Of a stretch of DNA of 64,000 nt, positions 19,067-27,413 are shown one piece after another. This DNA is from JASJBU01 sp963797085 (GTDB taxonomy: Bacteria > Pseudomonadota > Gammaproteobacteria > Chromatiales > Chromatiaceae). The notes under the pieces were generated by a model. The model searched no databases and was not told the DNA's origin. It saw only the letters and a list, made by a program, of their open reading frames with translations. The number at the start of each line of letters is the position of its first letter. Position 1 is the first letter of the stretch. The translations under genes were made by a program, and so were the position numbers. The stretch lies in the NCBI GenBank assembly GCA_963797085.1, contig CAWCOA010000006.1, positions 62,001 to 126,000 on the forward strand, given 5' to 3'.

Positions 19067-19555
19067 ATGTCAAACGAAATCATCAAAACAGGGAAGTTTG
19101 TTTCCCTGACCTATTCAATCTCAGATACAACTGGCAACATCCTTGAACAAAGCGATCTGCCGGTAAATTATATCCACGGTGGAGAGACTGAACTGATCGG
19201 TGGAATGGATAAGGCCGTGGCGGGGAAAAGCCCCGGTGATGAAGTGTTGATCAGTATCACTCCGGAACAAGGTTTTGGTGAGCATGATCCTGATCTGACT
19301 TTTACCGATGATATTGAAAATGTGCCAGCTCAATTCAGGCAGCTAGGTGCAGAAGTTCAGATGCAGAATGAAGATGGAGACGCGAAAAGTTTTTTTGTGA
19401 CCAAGATTGAAAATGGTCAGTTGACCGTGGATGGAAACCATCCATTGGCCGGTAAGAACCTCAAAGTAAAAGTGAAAATCCTGGAAGTACGGGATGCTAC
19501 TCCGGAAGATGCGATGCATATCGGAACTCCAGGGCAGACTCCAACAATAAATTAA
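19067..19555 (+). CDS. FKBP-type peptidyl-prolyl isomerase, SlyD-like
   Basis: A 162-residue protein of the SlyD type: an FKBP half (DLPVNYIHGGETELIGGMDKA in parts, LLIS-like strand VLISITPEQGFGEHDPDL) with an inserted-in-flap domain (residues about 70-120), closing with LAGKNLKVKVKILEVRDAT. SlyD proteins catalyse proline isomerisation and act as chaperones. The His/Cys-rich metal-binding tail of E. coli SlyD is absent. The ATG at 19067 is chosen by homology; an in-frame start inside atpC is rejected. Confidence 0.9.
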   Translation: MSNEIIKTGKFVSLTYSISDTTGNILEQSDLPVNYIHGGETELIGGMDKAVAGKSPGDEVLISITPEQGFGEHDPDLTFTDDIENVPAQFRQLGAEVQMQNEDGDAKSFFVTKIENGQLTVDGNHPLAGKNLKVKVKILEVRDATPEDAMHIGTPGQTPTIN

Positions 19556-19784
19556 ACCATTTTTTTGGGCTTTATTGTCCTCCGCAGGGCTAGGCATAGT
19601 TCTGATTCATCCTATCTGATTGGAGTACCAGAGCGTTTACAATCGCCAGTTAACTGCTTAATCCTTGTGTTGTGAATGGATTCATCAACCAGAATTAAAA
19701 TATTTACGGACCAACTTCCCTGTTGATACCCTATACTTGTTCTCTTGCAGATTTGCACAGTTTTCTCATTAAATGGAAGTCTCC

Positions 19785-21152
19785 ATGAAATTAGGTGTTT
19801 TGATTCTAGCCGCTGGTGAAGGAACCAGGATGCGTTCCAGTCTGCCAAAGGTGCTTCATCCGCTCGCGGGTAGACCATTGTTATCACACGTCATCGATAC
19901 AGCACGAGATTTCTCTCCAGATGAAATCACCGTTGTCTATGGCCATGCGGGAGAGCAGGTTCGTACCCTGTTGGATGCTGATGACTTGGATTGGTGCGAG
20001 CAAAAAGAACGTCTTGGCACCGGACACGCGGTGATGCAGGCGCTGCCCTTCCTGCAGCGCGTCGATCAAGTTTTTATCCTCTATGGTGATGTGCCGCTGA
20101 TCAGTGATGAAACGCTTAAGGCGATGTTGCTAAGCCTGCAAGACACCGACTTGGTCTTGCTCACTGTCAATCTTGCAGATCCCACGGGTTATGGGCGAAT
20201 TATACGGAATGATGCGAATCAAGTTCATGCAATCGTTGAGCATAAGGATGCCAATGAATTTCAGTTGGAGATCAACGAGATCAATACCGGCATCATGGCG
20301 GTAAACCGAAGCAAATTGGAAACCTGGCTCAGCAAAATAGACAATAACAATTCGCAGAATGAATATTACCTGACTGACATTATTGCCCTGGCTGTTAAGG
20401 ATGGTGTAGAAATCGGTGTGATTCAACCTGCTGAAGAAGAAGAGGTCATGGGCATCAATGACCGCCTGCAGCTCGCCTATCTGGAGCGGCATTACCAGAG
20501 AAAATTGGCGGATAGATTGATGGCTTCTGGGGTAACCCTCGCGGATCCAGGCAGAATAGACATTCGCGGCAAGCTGACCACCGGCCAGGATGTGTTCATC
20601 GATTGTAATGTGATCATTGAGGGAGATGTTGATTTAGCCCAAGGTGTTTCTGTCGGGCCCAATGTGATTATCAAGAATTCTGTTATCAAGGAAGACGTCG
20701 AGATACTGGCAAACTGTGTTATTGAAGATGCGGAAATAGGCGCAAGTTCAAGGATCGGTCCATTTGCACGGATCAGGCCGGAAACGAACCTTGCCGATCA
20801 TGTCCACGTCGGTAATTTTGTAGAGATAAAGAAGAGCCAGGTAGCGAGCGGCAGTAAGGTCAATCATTTGAGTTATATCGGTGACAGCCAAATTGGCAGC
20901 AAGGTCAATATTGGCGCAGGAACGATTACCTGTAACTATGATGGGGCCAACAAATTTCAAACGATCATTGGTGACAATGCCTTTATTGGCTCGGATACGC
21001 AGCTGGTTGCCCCGGTAACCGTTGGCGAAGGTGCGACGATCGGAGCCGGCTCGACCATTACCAAGGATACGCCTGCAAATAAGTTGACTCTAAGCCGCTC
21101 AAAGCAGCTCAGCGTGAACGATTGGCAGCGCCCGGTAAAACAACCGAAATAG
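19785..21152 (+). CDS. glmU: Bifunctional N-acetylglucosamine-1-phosphate uridyltransferase / glucosamine-1-phosphate acetyltransferase GlmU
   Basis: A protein of about 455 residues making UDP-GlcNAc for peptidoglycan and LPS. The N-terminal pyrophosphorylase signature is LILAAGEGTRMRSSLPKVLHPLAG, with YGDVPLI in the metal site. From about residue 250 a left-handed beta-helix of hexapeptide repeats carries the acetyltransferase site (NFVEIKKSQ, GAGTITCNYDG). The ATG at 19785 has GGAAG upstream; an in-frame ATG at 19773 is an alternative. It is followed after 22 bases by glmS, so the amino-sugar pathway genes are together. Confidence 0.96.
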   Translation: MKLGVLILAAGEGTRMRSSLPKVLHPLAGRPLLSHVIDTARDFSPDEITVVYGHAGEQVRTLLDADDLDWCEQKERLGTGHAVMQALPFLQRVDQVFILYGDVPLISDETLKAMLLSLQDTDLVLLTVNLADPTGYGRIIRNDANQVHAIVEHKDANEFQLEINEINTGIMAVNRSKLETWLSKIDNNNSQNEYYLTDIIALAVKDGVEIGVIQPAEEEEVMGINDRLQLAYLERHYQRKLADRLMASGVTLADPGRIDIRGKLTTGQDVFIDCNVIIEGDVDLAQGVSVGPNVIIKNSVIKEDVEILANCVIEDAEIGASSRIGPFARIRPETNLADHVHVGNFVEIKKSQVASGSKVNHLSYIGDSQIGSKVNIGAGTITCNYDGANKFQTIIGDNAFIGSDTQLVAPVTVGEGATIGAGSTITKDTPANKLTLSRSKQLSVNDWQRPVKQPK

Positions 21153-21174
21153 CAGGATACAGGAGCCTTATGTT

Positions 21175-23007
21175 ATGTGTGGCATCGTAGGAGCAGTTGC
21201 GCAACGAGATGTAGCGCCCATCTTATTGGAAGGCCTGAAGCGCCTGGAGTATCGGGGTTACGATTCCGCTGGGCTTGCCGTGCTGGATGATACCCATTGC
21301 ATCACGCGTCACCGGACACTCGGCAAGGTCAAGGAGCTGGAAGATGCCTACAATGAAAACCCCTTACCTGGCAAGATAGGCATCGCGCATACTCGATGGG
21401 CAACCCATGGCGAACCGTCTATAAAAAATGCCCATCCTCACATCTGCAAAGATCATGTTGCGATAGTGCACAATGGCATTATTGAGAATCACGAGATACT
21501 CAGGGAGTCGCAAAAAAAGGCCGGGCATAGTTTCACTTCTCAAACCGATACAGAGGTCATTGTACATGCGATTCACGATCAACTGGCCACGGGGCTTGAA
21601 TTGTTGGAGGCAGTCAGAAATACCACCAGAATACTGGACGGAGCCTATGCATTAGCCGTGATCAACCGCGAAGAACCCAATCGAATGATCGTTGCTCGGC
21701 ACGGCAGCCCTCTGGTCATCGGACTGGGTATCGGTGAAAATTTTATTGCTTCAGACGTCTTTGCTCTGCTCCCGGTCACACAAAAATTCATCTTCCTCGA
21801 AGAAGGCGATATCGCAGAGGTAAGCCGGCTTGGAATCATAATCTTCGACCAGGAAGGCAAGCGTGTAGAAAGAGCCATCAAGGAATCAGGCTTATCTGCA
21901 GATTCTGTAGAACGTGGCGAGTACCGCCACTACATGCTGAAGGAGATATTCGAACAGCCGAGGGCTATCGCCGATACCCTGGAGGGACGACTTTCCAACA
22001 ACCGGGTGCTGCCGAGCAGCTTTGGCTTAGGCGCCGAAGAGATACTCGAGTCGGTGCAAGCCGTACAGATTGTCGCCTGTGGCACTTCATATCATGCCGG
22101 TCTGACGGCACGATACTGGTTAGAGTCTGTTACCGGCTTGCCTTGCAGTGTAGAAGTCGCGAGTGAATACCGCTACCGGAAACATTTCGTGCCTGCCAAC
22201 TGCTTGTTTGTCACTATCTCGCAATCCGGTGAAACAGCAGATACCCTCGCGGCATTGAAGCTGGCCAAGCATCTCGGCTATGCCAGTACACTGGTCATTT
22301 GTAATGTGCCCGAGAGCTCGTTGGTCCGTGAGTCAGATCTGGTTCTACTGACTCGTGCCGGGCCGGAAATTGGCGTCGCTTCTACCAAGGCCTTTACCAC
22401 TCAACTTGTCGCATTGTTGTTTTTGATAACAGTGTTGGGGAGGTACAACGGCCTTACCGAAGAGGCGGAGGAACGCAGGGTCGAGACCTTGCGTTCCCTG
22501 CCGGGAAAAGTAGAAGCTACATTGCAACTGGATGGCCAAATCAAACAACTGGCTGAACGGTTCGTTGATAAAAACCATGCGCTGTTTCTCGGTCGTGGCG
22601 ATCAATATCCGGTTGCCATGGAAGGTGCGCTGAAGCTCAAGGAAATCTCATACATCCATGCAGAGGCCTATCCAGCAGGAGAGTTGAAGCATGGTCCCCT
22701 GGCATTGATCGATGATGAAATGCCCGTTATCACGGTAGCGCCGAATAACGAGTTGCTTGAGAAACTCAAATCAAACCTGCAAGAGGTGCGAGCCAGAGGC
22801 GGAGAATTATTTGTATTTGCCGATGACCGGCTGCAGATAGAGAATGAAAAGGGCGTGACGGTTATCAAGGTGCCGAATGTCGATGGTTTCATTGAACCCA
22901 TCATTTTCACCATACCATTACAGTTACTCGCCTATCATGTCGCTGTGCTGAAGGGCACCGATATCGACCAGCCGCGTAATTTGGCAAAGTCCGTCACAGT
23001 AGAATAA
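21175..23007 (+). CDS. glmS: Glutamine-fructose-6-phosphate aminotransferase (isomerizing) GlmS
   Basis: A 610-residue enzyme that makes glucosamine-6-phosphate. The catalytic Cys is residue 2 (MCGIVGAV), with the glutaminase motifs GIAHTRWATHGEP and NGIIENH, two SIS sugar-isomerase domains (CGTSYHAGL, SQSGETADTL) and the invariant C-terminal DQPRNLAKSVTVE. No glmS ribozyme is seen upstream, as expected outside Firmicutes; control may be by sRNA on the glmUS message. A very strong terminator follows at once. Confidence 0.97.
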   Translation: MCGIVGAVAQRDVAPILLEGLKRLEYRGYDSAGLAVLDDTHCITRHRTLGKVKELEDAYNENPLPGKIGIAHTRWATHGEPSIKNAHPHICKDHVAIVHNGIIENHEILRESQKKAGHSFTSQTDTEVIVHAIHDQLATGLELLEAVRNTTRILDGAYALAVINREEPNRMIVARHGSPLVIGLGIGENFIASDVFALLPVTQKFIFLEEGDIAEVSRLGIIIFDQEGKRVERAIKESGLSADSVERGEYRHYMLKEIFEQPRAIADTLEGRLSNNRVLPSSFGLGAEEILESVQAVQIVACGTSYHAGLTARYWLESVTGLPCSVEVASEYRYRKHFVPANCLFVTISQSGETADTLAALKLAKHLGYASTLVICNVPESSLVRESDLVLLTRAGPEIGVASTKAFTTQLVALLFLITVLGRYNGLTEEAEERRVETLRSLPGKVEATLQLDGQIKQLAERFVDKNHALFLGRGDQYPVAMEGALKLKEISYIHAEAYPAGELKHGPLALIDDEMPVITVAPNNELLEKLKSNLQEVRARGGELFVFADDRLQIENEKGVTVIKVPNVDGFIEPIIFTIPLQLLAYHVAVLKGTDIDQPRNLAKSVTVE

Positions 23008-23056
23008 AAAAACCGAGTACTCTTTCAATGTCATATTGAAAGAGTACTCGGTTTTT
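23008..23056 (+). terminator. Strong intrinsic terminator after glmS
   Basis: A perfect 17-bp stem (23013-23029 with 23035-23051, 5-base loop) is extended by an A-run on the left pairing with TTTTT at 23052-23056. It begins directly after the glmS stop. The A and T tracts on both sides make it potentially bidirectional, and it marks the end of the conserved origin-proximal block. Confidence 0.9.
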
Positions 23057-23065
23057 ATTGATAGT

Positions 23066-23203
23066 TCATTTCAACTCAATCAAAGCTGAAATGAACTGGA
23101 TAAATCCCATAAAGCTCTTCGCCGTTTTTTCGAACCGGAAGAAGACACGGCGATAGTACTTCAGTTTACCCCAAAGTGATTCATATATTCGCTCCCAATG
23201 CCT
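23066..23203 (-). pseudogene. IS5-family transposase relic (C-terminal end only)
   Basis: On the minus strand a frame ends in TGA at 23066-23068 and reads HWERIYESLWGKLKYYRRVF, then FRFEKTAKSFMGFIQF and a hydrophobic end. This is the conserved C-terminal pattern of IS5-group DDE transposases (ER-F-W-L-K-RRI-R-EK-A--F-G-). Upstream the frame reaches a stop near 23230, and no catalytic domain or second terminal repeat is visible, so only about 45 codons survive. It lies directly against the glmS terminator. Confidence 0.65.
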
Positions 23204-23935
23204 GAATACCCGCCAAAATCGTAGAGATCAGGCGCGTCTCCTGGGCTATTTTGAATCATGATTAGTATTTCTGCGTATTTCTCGAGAAGTGTGCAGTTAA
23301 GTTAACTAGCGCAAGTTTATACCCCAACCTGCTCAGCCAAGCGACCTTCTGTCAAGCACACCACCCAGCGAAACCATGTGTTGTCACAATTGATGCTTCA
23401 TACAGATCGAAAACTCAGAAATCACTCTTTAACCTAGAATCCGCAGTTGGATGGGTTGAAGGGTGCGTCCATGGGGGTGCAGAGCAAGGGTCAACGACGC
23501 GGAATAGTTATTCTATTCCAAGGAGTTGCAACGCCGCTATGCGCCGCCGTGGGCGTGCCATTCGGCCCGTAGCATGATTCACCCAGCGGTTGAGCAAGCA
23601 AATTAAAAACAAACGGACAATCTATCAGCCCTTTAATATCAGTAAGGGGCGGTTTCTACGTTTAAGATTGTTGGTCAATAAAATCGCCAGCTGGTCGATG
23701 ATTCTGGGAGGGAAAGTTTGTTTTAGTTTCTGAGATTTTTCTGACCTTCCTATTGAATAATCTGAAATCAAAGAAAAGATATTGCGCACCCGGATATGCA
23801 TAAATTGGATTACACTGTGGGTAGTGTAAGTACATGATGAATATCATAAATGATCTGAGAAAAACTATTGAATATTTAATTGATATCCGGACCGATGGGT
23901 CTGTTGAATTAGCTGTCAAATTAAAATGGAGCCGC
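23204..23935. other. Intergenic stretch between IS relic and first gene cassette
   Basis: No convincing gene is seen here. The stretch holds the transposase relic at its left edge, the dispersed repeat copy at about 23432-23600, and AT-rich sequence from about 23600 onward. I looked for an integron attI site or an attC just before the first cassette and did not find one. Confidence 0.5.
23432..23600 (-). repeat. Dispersed inverted-repeat element family, solo or truncated copy
   Basis: The end CCTAGAATCCGCAGTTGGAT at 23433 matches the terminal repeats of the elements at 37664 and 54938. Further in, 37 bases at 23492-23528 are identical, in inverted orientation, to 55129-55165; that block includes a GGAATAG/CTATTCC hairpin. 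Intermediate positions (TGAAGGGTGCG) also align. No matching second terminal repeat was found, so the right boundary is approximate. Confidence 0.65.
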
Positions 23936-24289
23936 ATGGGTAGATATAGAAAACGAAGTTCAATTGTATCTGATACCGTTCAAGTTGGGTCTCGCTTGCC
24001 TTGGTGGGGAGCTTTACTCTTAGGTGCAATATTGTCGTTTCTTTTCTGTTTTATAATGCCTAACTGGTTAGAGGCTAAATTAGCTGCACAATCAGGTAAT
24101 ACGTTTTTCCCCATTCTAGAATCTATTTTTGGTCGTCGAATTCATTGGTTTCAATGGATTGGCGCAGCTTGTGGTTTAGTAGGATTGTTTTTTGGTGTTA
24201 GGAATTATTTATTTGGAAACACTGCTAATTATTATGAGCGTAGCATCGTTGGTTTTTTAGCTCGAATGTTCGGTCGTGACATCAGCTAA
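23936..24289 (+). CDS. Cassette-borne small membrane protein resembling the N-terminus of Mrr-type restriction proteins
   Basis: A 117-residue protein with a basic start (MGRYRKRSSIVSDTV), then LPWW and two membrane helices (about residues 25-45 and 75-100) ending shortly after. This layout resembles the membrane-anchored N-terminal region of some Mrr_cat restriction endonuclease-like proteins, but the nuclease domain is missing. The ATG at 23936 has GGAG upstream and starts where the similarity starts; an in-frame ATG at 23834 would add 34 residues. An attC site begins 6 bases after the stop, so this is an integron cassette. Function unknown. Confidence 0.6.
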   Translation: MGRYRKRSSIVSDTVQVGSRLPWWGALLLGAILSFLFCFIMPNWLEAKLAAQSGNTFFPILESIFGRRIHWFQWIGAACGLVGLFFGVRNYLFGNTANYYERSIVGFLARMFGRDIS

Positions 24290-24295
24290 ATAGCA

Positions 24296-24393
24296 ATATA
24301 ACAAGGCGCTTAAACGGAAAAAAACAGTTGGTTATGTTTCGTGCCTCAACAATTTTAACCAACTAATATAGTCCGCTTAGCGCGGCGTTATAG
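24296..24393 (+). other. Integron attC recombination site 1
   Basis: ATATAAC at 24296-24302 and GTTATAG at 24387-24393 are the outer R boxes. The inner arms (GGCGCTTAAACGGA and TCCGCTTAGCGC) are complementary with the unpaired bases typical of attC. A central stem AGTTGGTTA/TAACCAACT closes the fold. The site directly follows the first cassette ORF. Confidence 0.85.
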
Positions 24394-24527
24394 GACAATA
24401 AGAAGACCGTTAATAACTTGAATGTTCATATTATAAAGTAATCGTTGTTGAGCATAAGGCAAGCCCTTTGGTAGAAGCAGATGACAACCTTGAATAAAAT
24501 ATTTTCTAACATGAATTGAGAGCGCTA

Positions 24528-26450
24528 GTGAAATTACCTAAACGATCGAGAACACATCAGCTAGAAGAACTATCAGTTGATAAATTTAAATCTCTTCTTC
24601 CTGTTACCTGGGTATATCGAATACCTTCGCACGATTATGGAATTGATGGTGAAGTCGAAATATTCGATGATGAAGGCTACTCAACCGGTAAAAAGTTCTT
24701 AGTTCAGCTCAAAGCAACAGATGAATCTAATTTAACAAAGGCGCTAAAACTCCGACTAAATATAGAGAAGTTTAACTACTACCGCCAATTAGATCACCCC
24801 ATTCTAATTGTTAGATACATAGCAAAAGATGATGCAATCTATGTCAGGTGGTTTCACAGTGTAAATCCTGCTGACGACACAGTAGCAGAAAAAAGCTTTT
24901 GTATTAAATTTCAACAAAAGCATATTTGGTGTGAAAATAAGTTAGCTTCGGTAGTTAGTGAACTAGAAACGTATCAAATGTTTACTAAACACCATCTTAA
25001 TAAGCCTATCGTAATTGATGCTGTGTTTTCATCTAATTCTGCTTTATCTATCTACACCCCTCAACTTGCTACTAAATTGATACGCTCTGGCGAAGTTGGC
25101 GAGAATGTTTTTTCTTTTTGTGTCGGTTCGGATACACCGAAGAACCCTGTCTTTGTTGAATTTTTCGATAACGAATATCATGTTTCTTTAGGTGGTGTCG
25201 CAAGTCTAAGAAGTAAATTTAAATCTCCAGAGACAATCGAAGATATTGATATCATAGTCGCCAATGTAAACATATCACTGGCAATTCTTCTTCAGAAACT
25301 TGACCATAGTGGTGAGTCTGAAATGTTGTTTGACGTTTTTCTAGATACATCAAGTATAGGAGAGACTGATTTATCACTTACTGCGTATGTAGGTGCTAAA
25401 GCGAGAACAAACAAGATTGGTGATGCTCTGGATTATCTTGTTAGTATTTCTGGAAAAGGGGCGTTGGAACGCGATGAATTAAAGAATTCGATTCAAATGA
25501 TCATGGCGCTGGTTACGCGTATAGCTTCAAAAAAAGACGATAGAAAAATTGAATCGACATATTTGGCGTTAGCAAAAGAATCCCTCTCTATAAATTCAGT
25601 AATGACGTCTATTCTTCATTATAATTTAGGAAATTTCTTGAGTAGTAGATACAGGAATAGAGATGCTGTAAAGCAATATATTATGGCTGCTAAATTAAAT
25701 CCTGATTATAAACTTCGTTCTTATTGGAAGAGGGAGCTAGCAGGGCTCTTTTTTGATATTGGAAAGTATCATAGGGCAATGGCTCTTTATGAGAATGTGC
25801 TAGAGGATAATCCTTCCCCTGAAATTAGGGTTCTTTTCGCTGATAGCCTCATGTTTAGTGGATTCTTCAAGCGAGCTCTAAAGGAGTTTGAGTCTGCGCT
25901 TTCAACCCTCGAGGGAAATAATCAAGAGTGGTGCCTTAAGCATTGGTGTCTTGAACAAATCGTTCATGAGTTAGGTGTTGATGCTCAAGTTGTTGGTCCT
26001 TGTGCTGGCCTAGAGTTTATCAAGGTGGCCTCTGAGGAGGCAGTAATTGACTATTTAAAGACCACAAATTCTTTATGTCCTGATTGCTGGTTTTTTATTG
26101 CAACAAAACTTGCAGAGCGAAGTGATTTCGAGAGTGCTACTGTTTGCTTTCTCATATCTGCTTTTTCAGATGAGCAGTGTAAAGAGGCATGGATGAGATC
26201 GTTGCAATGTTCTTTTGGTTCTAAGGATAGTGTCGTTGCACAACATATTATGCAGGTTGTAAGCAGTAAATTTGGGAGTGAAGCGATTAGTGACTTTTTT
26301 TATTCTTTGGATAATAGTAACGATCCAAAGCTTCATGAAATTGCATTACAGGTCATAAATGCTTGTGAAGAATTCAATAATGATCGAAAGCCCGAAGGTC
26401 TAGAATTAAGATTTGGAGATAGCCAAAGTCAGCGATCTATACATATTTAA
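24528..26450 (+). CDS. DUF4365 nuclease-like protein with C-terminal TPR-like repeats, in an integron cassette
   Basis: A protein of about 640 residues, AT-rich unlike the flanking core genes. The N-terminal 120 residues match DUF4365, a PD-(D/E)XK-like fold: D40 and E42/E44 in YGIDGEVEIFD and Q60-x-K62 in KFLVQLKAT are the expected metal and catalytic positions. The middle is unassigned. Residues about 335-480 form TPR-like helical pairs (YNLGNFLSSRYRNRDAVKQY, GKYHRAMALYENVLEDNP). The GTG at 24528 is preceded by TTGAGAG; a TTG at 24516 is the alternative start. It lies alone between attC sites 1 and 2. A role in phage or plasmid defence is an inference from domain and location. Confidence 0.8.
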   Translation: MKLPKRSRTHQLEELSVDKFKSLLPVTWVYRIPSHDYGIDGEVEIFDDEGYSTGKKFLVQLKATDESNLTKALKLRLNIEKFNYYRQLDHPILIVRYIAKDDAIYVRWFHSVNPADDTVAEKSFCIKFQQKHIWCENKLASVVSELETYQMFTKHHLNKPIVIDAVFSSNSALSIYTPQLATKLIRSGEVGENVFSFCVGSDTPKNPVFVEFFDNEYHVSLGGVASLRSKFKSPETIEDIDIIVANVNISLAILLQKLDHSGESEMLFDVFLDTSSIGETDLSLTAYVGAKARTNKIGDALDYLVSISGKGALERDELKNSIQMIMALVTRIASKKDDRKIESTYLALAKESLSINSVMTSILHYNLGNFLSSRYRNRDAVKQYIMAAKLNPDYKLRSYWKRELAGLFFDIGKYHRAMALYENVLEDNPSPEIRVLFADSLMFSGFFKRALKEFESALSTLEGNNQEWCLKHWCLEQIVHELGVDAQVVGPCAGLEFIKVASEEAVIDYLKTTNSLCPDCWFFIATKLAERSDFESATVCFLISAFSDEQCKEAWMRSLQCSFGSKDSVVAQHIMQVVSSKFGSEAISDFFYSLDNSNDPKLHEIALQVINACEEFNNDRKPEGLELRFGDSQSQRSIHI

Positions 26451-26567
26451 CCTTGTCAATTATGGTCAATAAAATAGCATTTTCGACCGGACTAATTGAG
26501 CCAGCAAAATGTCCAGAAATTGAACAAGGCTAAAAATTTATATACTTTCATTGTTTCGCATGTTGCC

Positions 26568-26639
26568 ATATAACAAAGCGCTGCCTTCGGACAAGTTTTC
26601 AGCTGCGTTCCAAATTTGCCGCAGAGCGCGGCGTTAGGT
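26568..26639 (+). other. Integron attC recombination site 2
   Basis: ATATAAC at 26568-26574 and GTTAGGT at 26633-26639 flank a compact 72-base hairpin whose arms (GCGCTGCC... and ...GCAGAGCGCGGC) are largely complementary. The right end GCGTTAGG is the canonical attC crossover sequence. It closes the DUF4365 cassette, 117 bases after that gene. Confidence 0.88.
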
Positions 26640-26661
26640 TTCAAATAACTGGTTACGCACA

Positions 26662-27268
26662 ATGTTTGACAGAAAAGCGCATTGGCAAAACATCTATCGA
26701 GAAAAATCTGCCTTAGAGGTAAGTTGGTACCAAAAAGAACCAGCTCTATCATTGGAGCTTATCCGCCGTACTCAGGTTGATAGTGATGAATCAATCATTG
26801 ATGTTGGTGGTGGTGCATCAATGCTGGTGGATTACCTGTACAAAGAAGGCTTCACGCATTTAGCAGTTTTAGATATTTCTAAGAACGCACTTTCTAGTGC
26901 TAAAAAGAGACTTGGCGATTCAGCGAATAATATTGAGTGGTTTGAAGCTGATATTACTAGGTTTGAAGTGCCTGATCAGTTTTCATTTTCTGACGGATCA
27001 AACAGATAGAGAGAATTACGTTAAGGCCTTAAAACACGCGCTATGGCCAGGCGGCCATCTTATTATTGCAACATTTGCTATCGGCGGCCCCGAGAAATGC
27101 AGTGGGCTGGAAATTGCGCAATAAGACTCTGAGAAACTGAAAGCGGAGTTGAGGGAGGAATTTGAATTGGTGGAGGAAAGAAATGAAATACATATTACTC
27201 CTGGTAACAAAGAACATAAGTTTACGTATTTTCGTTTCATTAGAACGCTAGAGAATATAAAAACCTAG
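26662..27268 (+). pseudogene. Class I SAM-dependent methyltransferase, inactivated cassette gene
   Basis: The first frame (FDRKAHWQNIYREKSALEVS, SAM motif IIDVGGGASMLVDYL) continues to a stop at 27009. The rest of the methyltransferase (FHFLTDQTDRENYVKALKH, PGGHLIIATFAIGGPEKCSG) continues in another frame. About 9 codons expected at the junction near 26985 are missing, as by a deletion between short AGTTTT-type repeats. A TAA at 27121-27123 then interrupts IAQ-DSEKL. The family is common in integron cassettes. Two lesions make it a pseudogene rather than a single sequencing error. Confidence 0.85.
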
Positions 27269-27347
27269 CACACATGCATTCGGACTTCAAAAAGCACCGC
27301 TCGTTCCTCGTACTGCTTTTAGCTGCCGGTGATCTGAGGCGTTTTAC
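27264..27347 (+). other. Decayed attC-like site 3
   Basis: CCTAGCA at 27264 begins an 84-base stretch with the inner arms GCATTCGGACTTCAAAAAGCA and TGCTTTTAGCTGCCGG and a short CGCTCGTTCCTCG loop, ending GAGGCGTTTTAC. The layout is that of an attC following a methyltransferase cassette, but both R boxes carry substitutions (CCTAGCA for CCTAACA, GTTTTAC for a GTTRRRY box), so it is probably no longer a good substrate. Confidence 0.5.
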
Positions 27348-27413
27348 CACTTGGTTTGTCGTGTCTTGCGAATCGAAACATCGCCTCAGGGCGTTTTTAA
27401 GGGAGACCATTCA

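Noticed and set aside
21155..21175. glmS ribozyme or riboswitch
   Set aside because: Only 22 bases separate glmU and glmS, too short for the ribozyme.
23008..23060. Tn7 insertion end downstream of glmS
   Set aside because: No Tn7 end repeats or tns genes; the structure is a simple terminator.
24516..24530. TTG at 24516 as start of the DUF4365 gene
   Set aside because: GTG at 24528 has the purine-rich GAGAG at a normal distance; the TTG would add only four residues. Not decisive.
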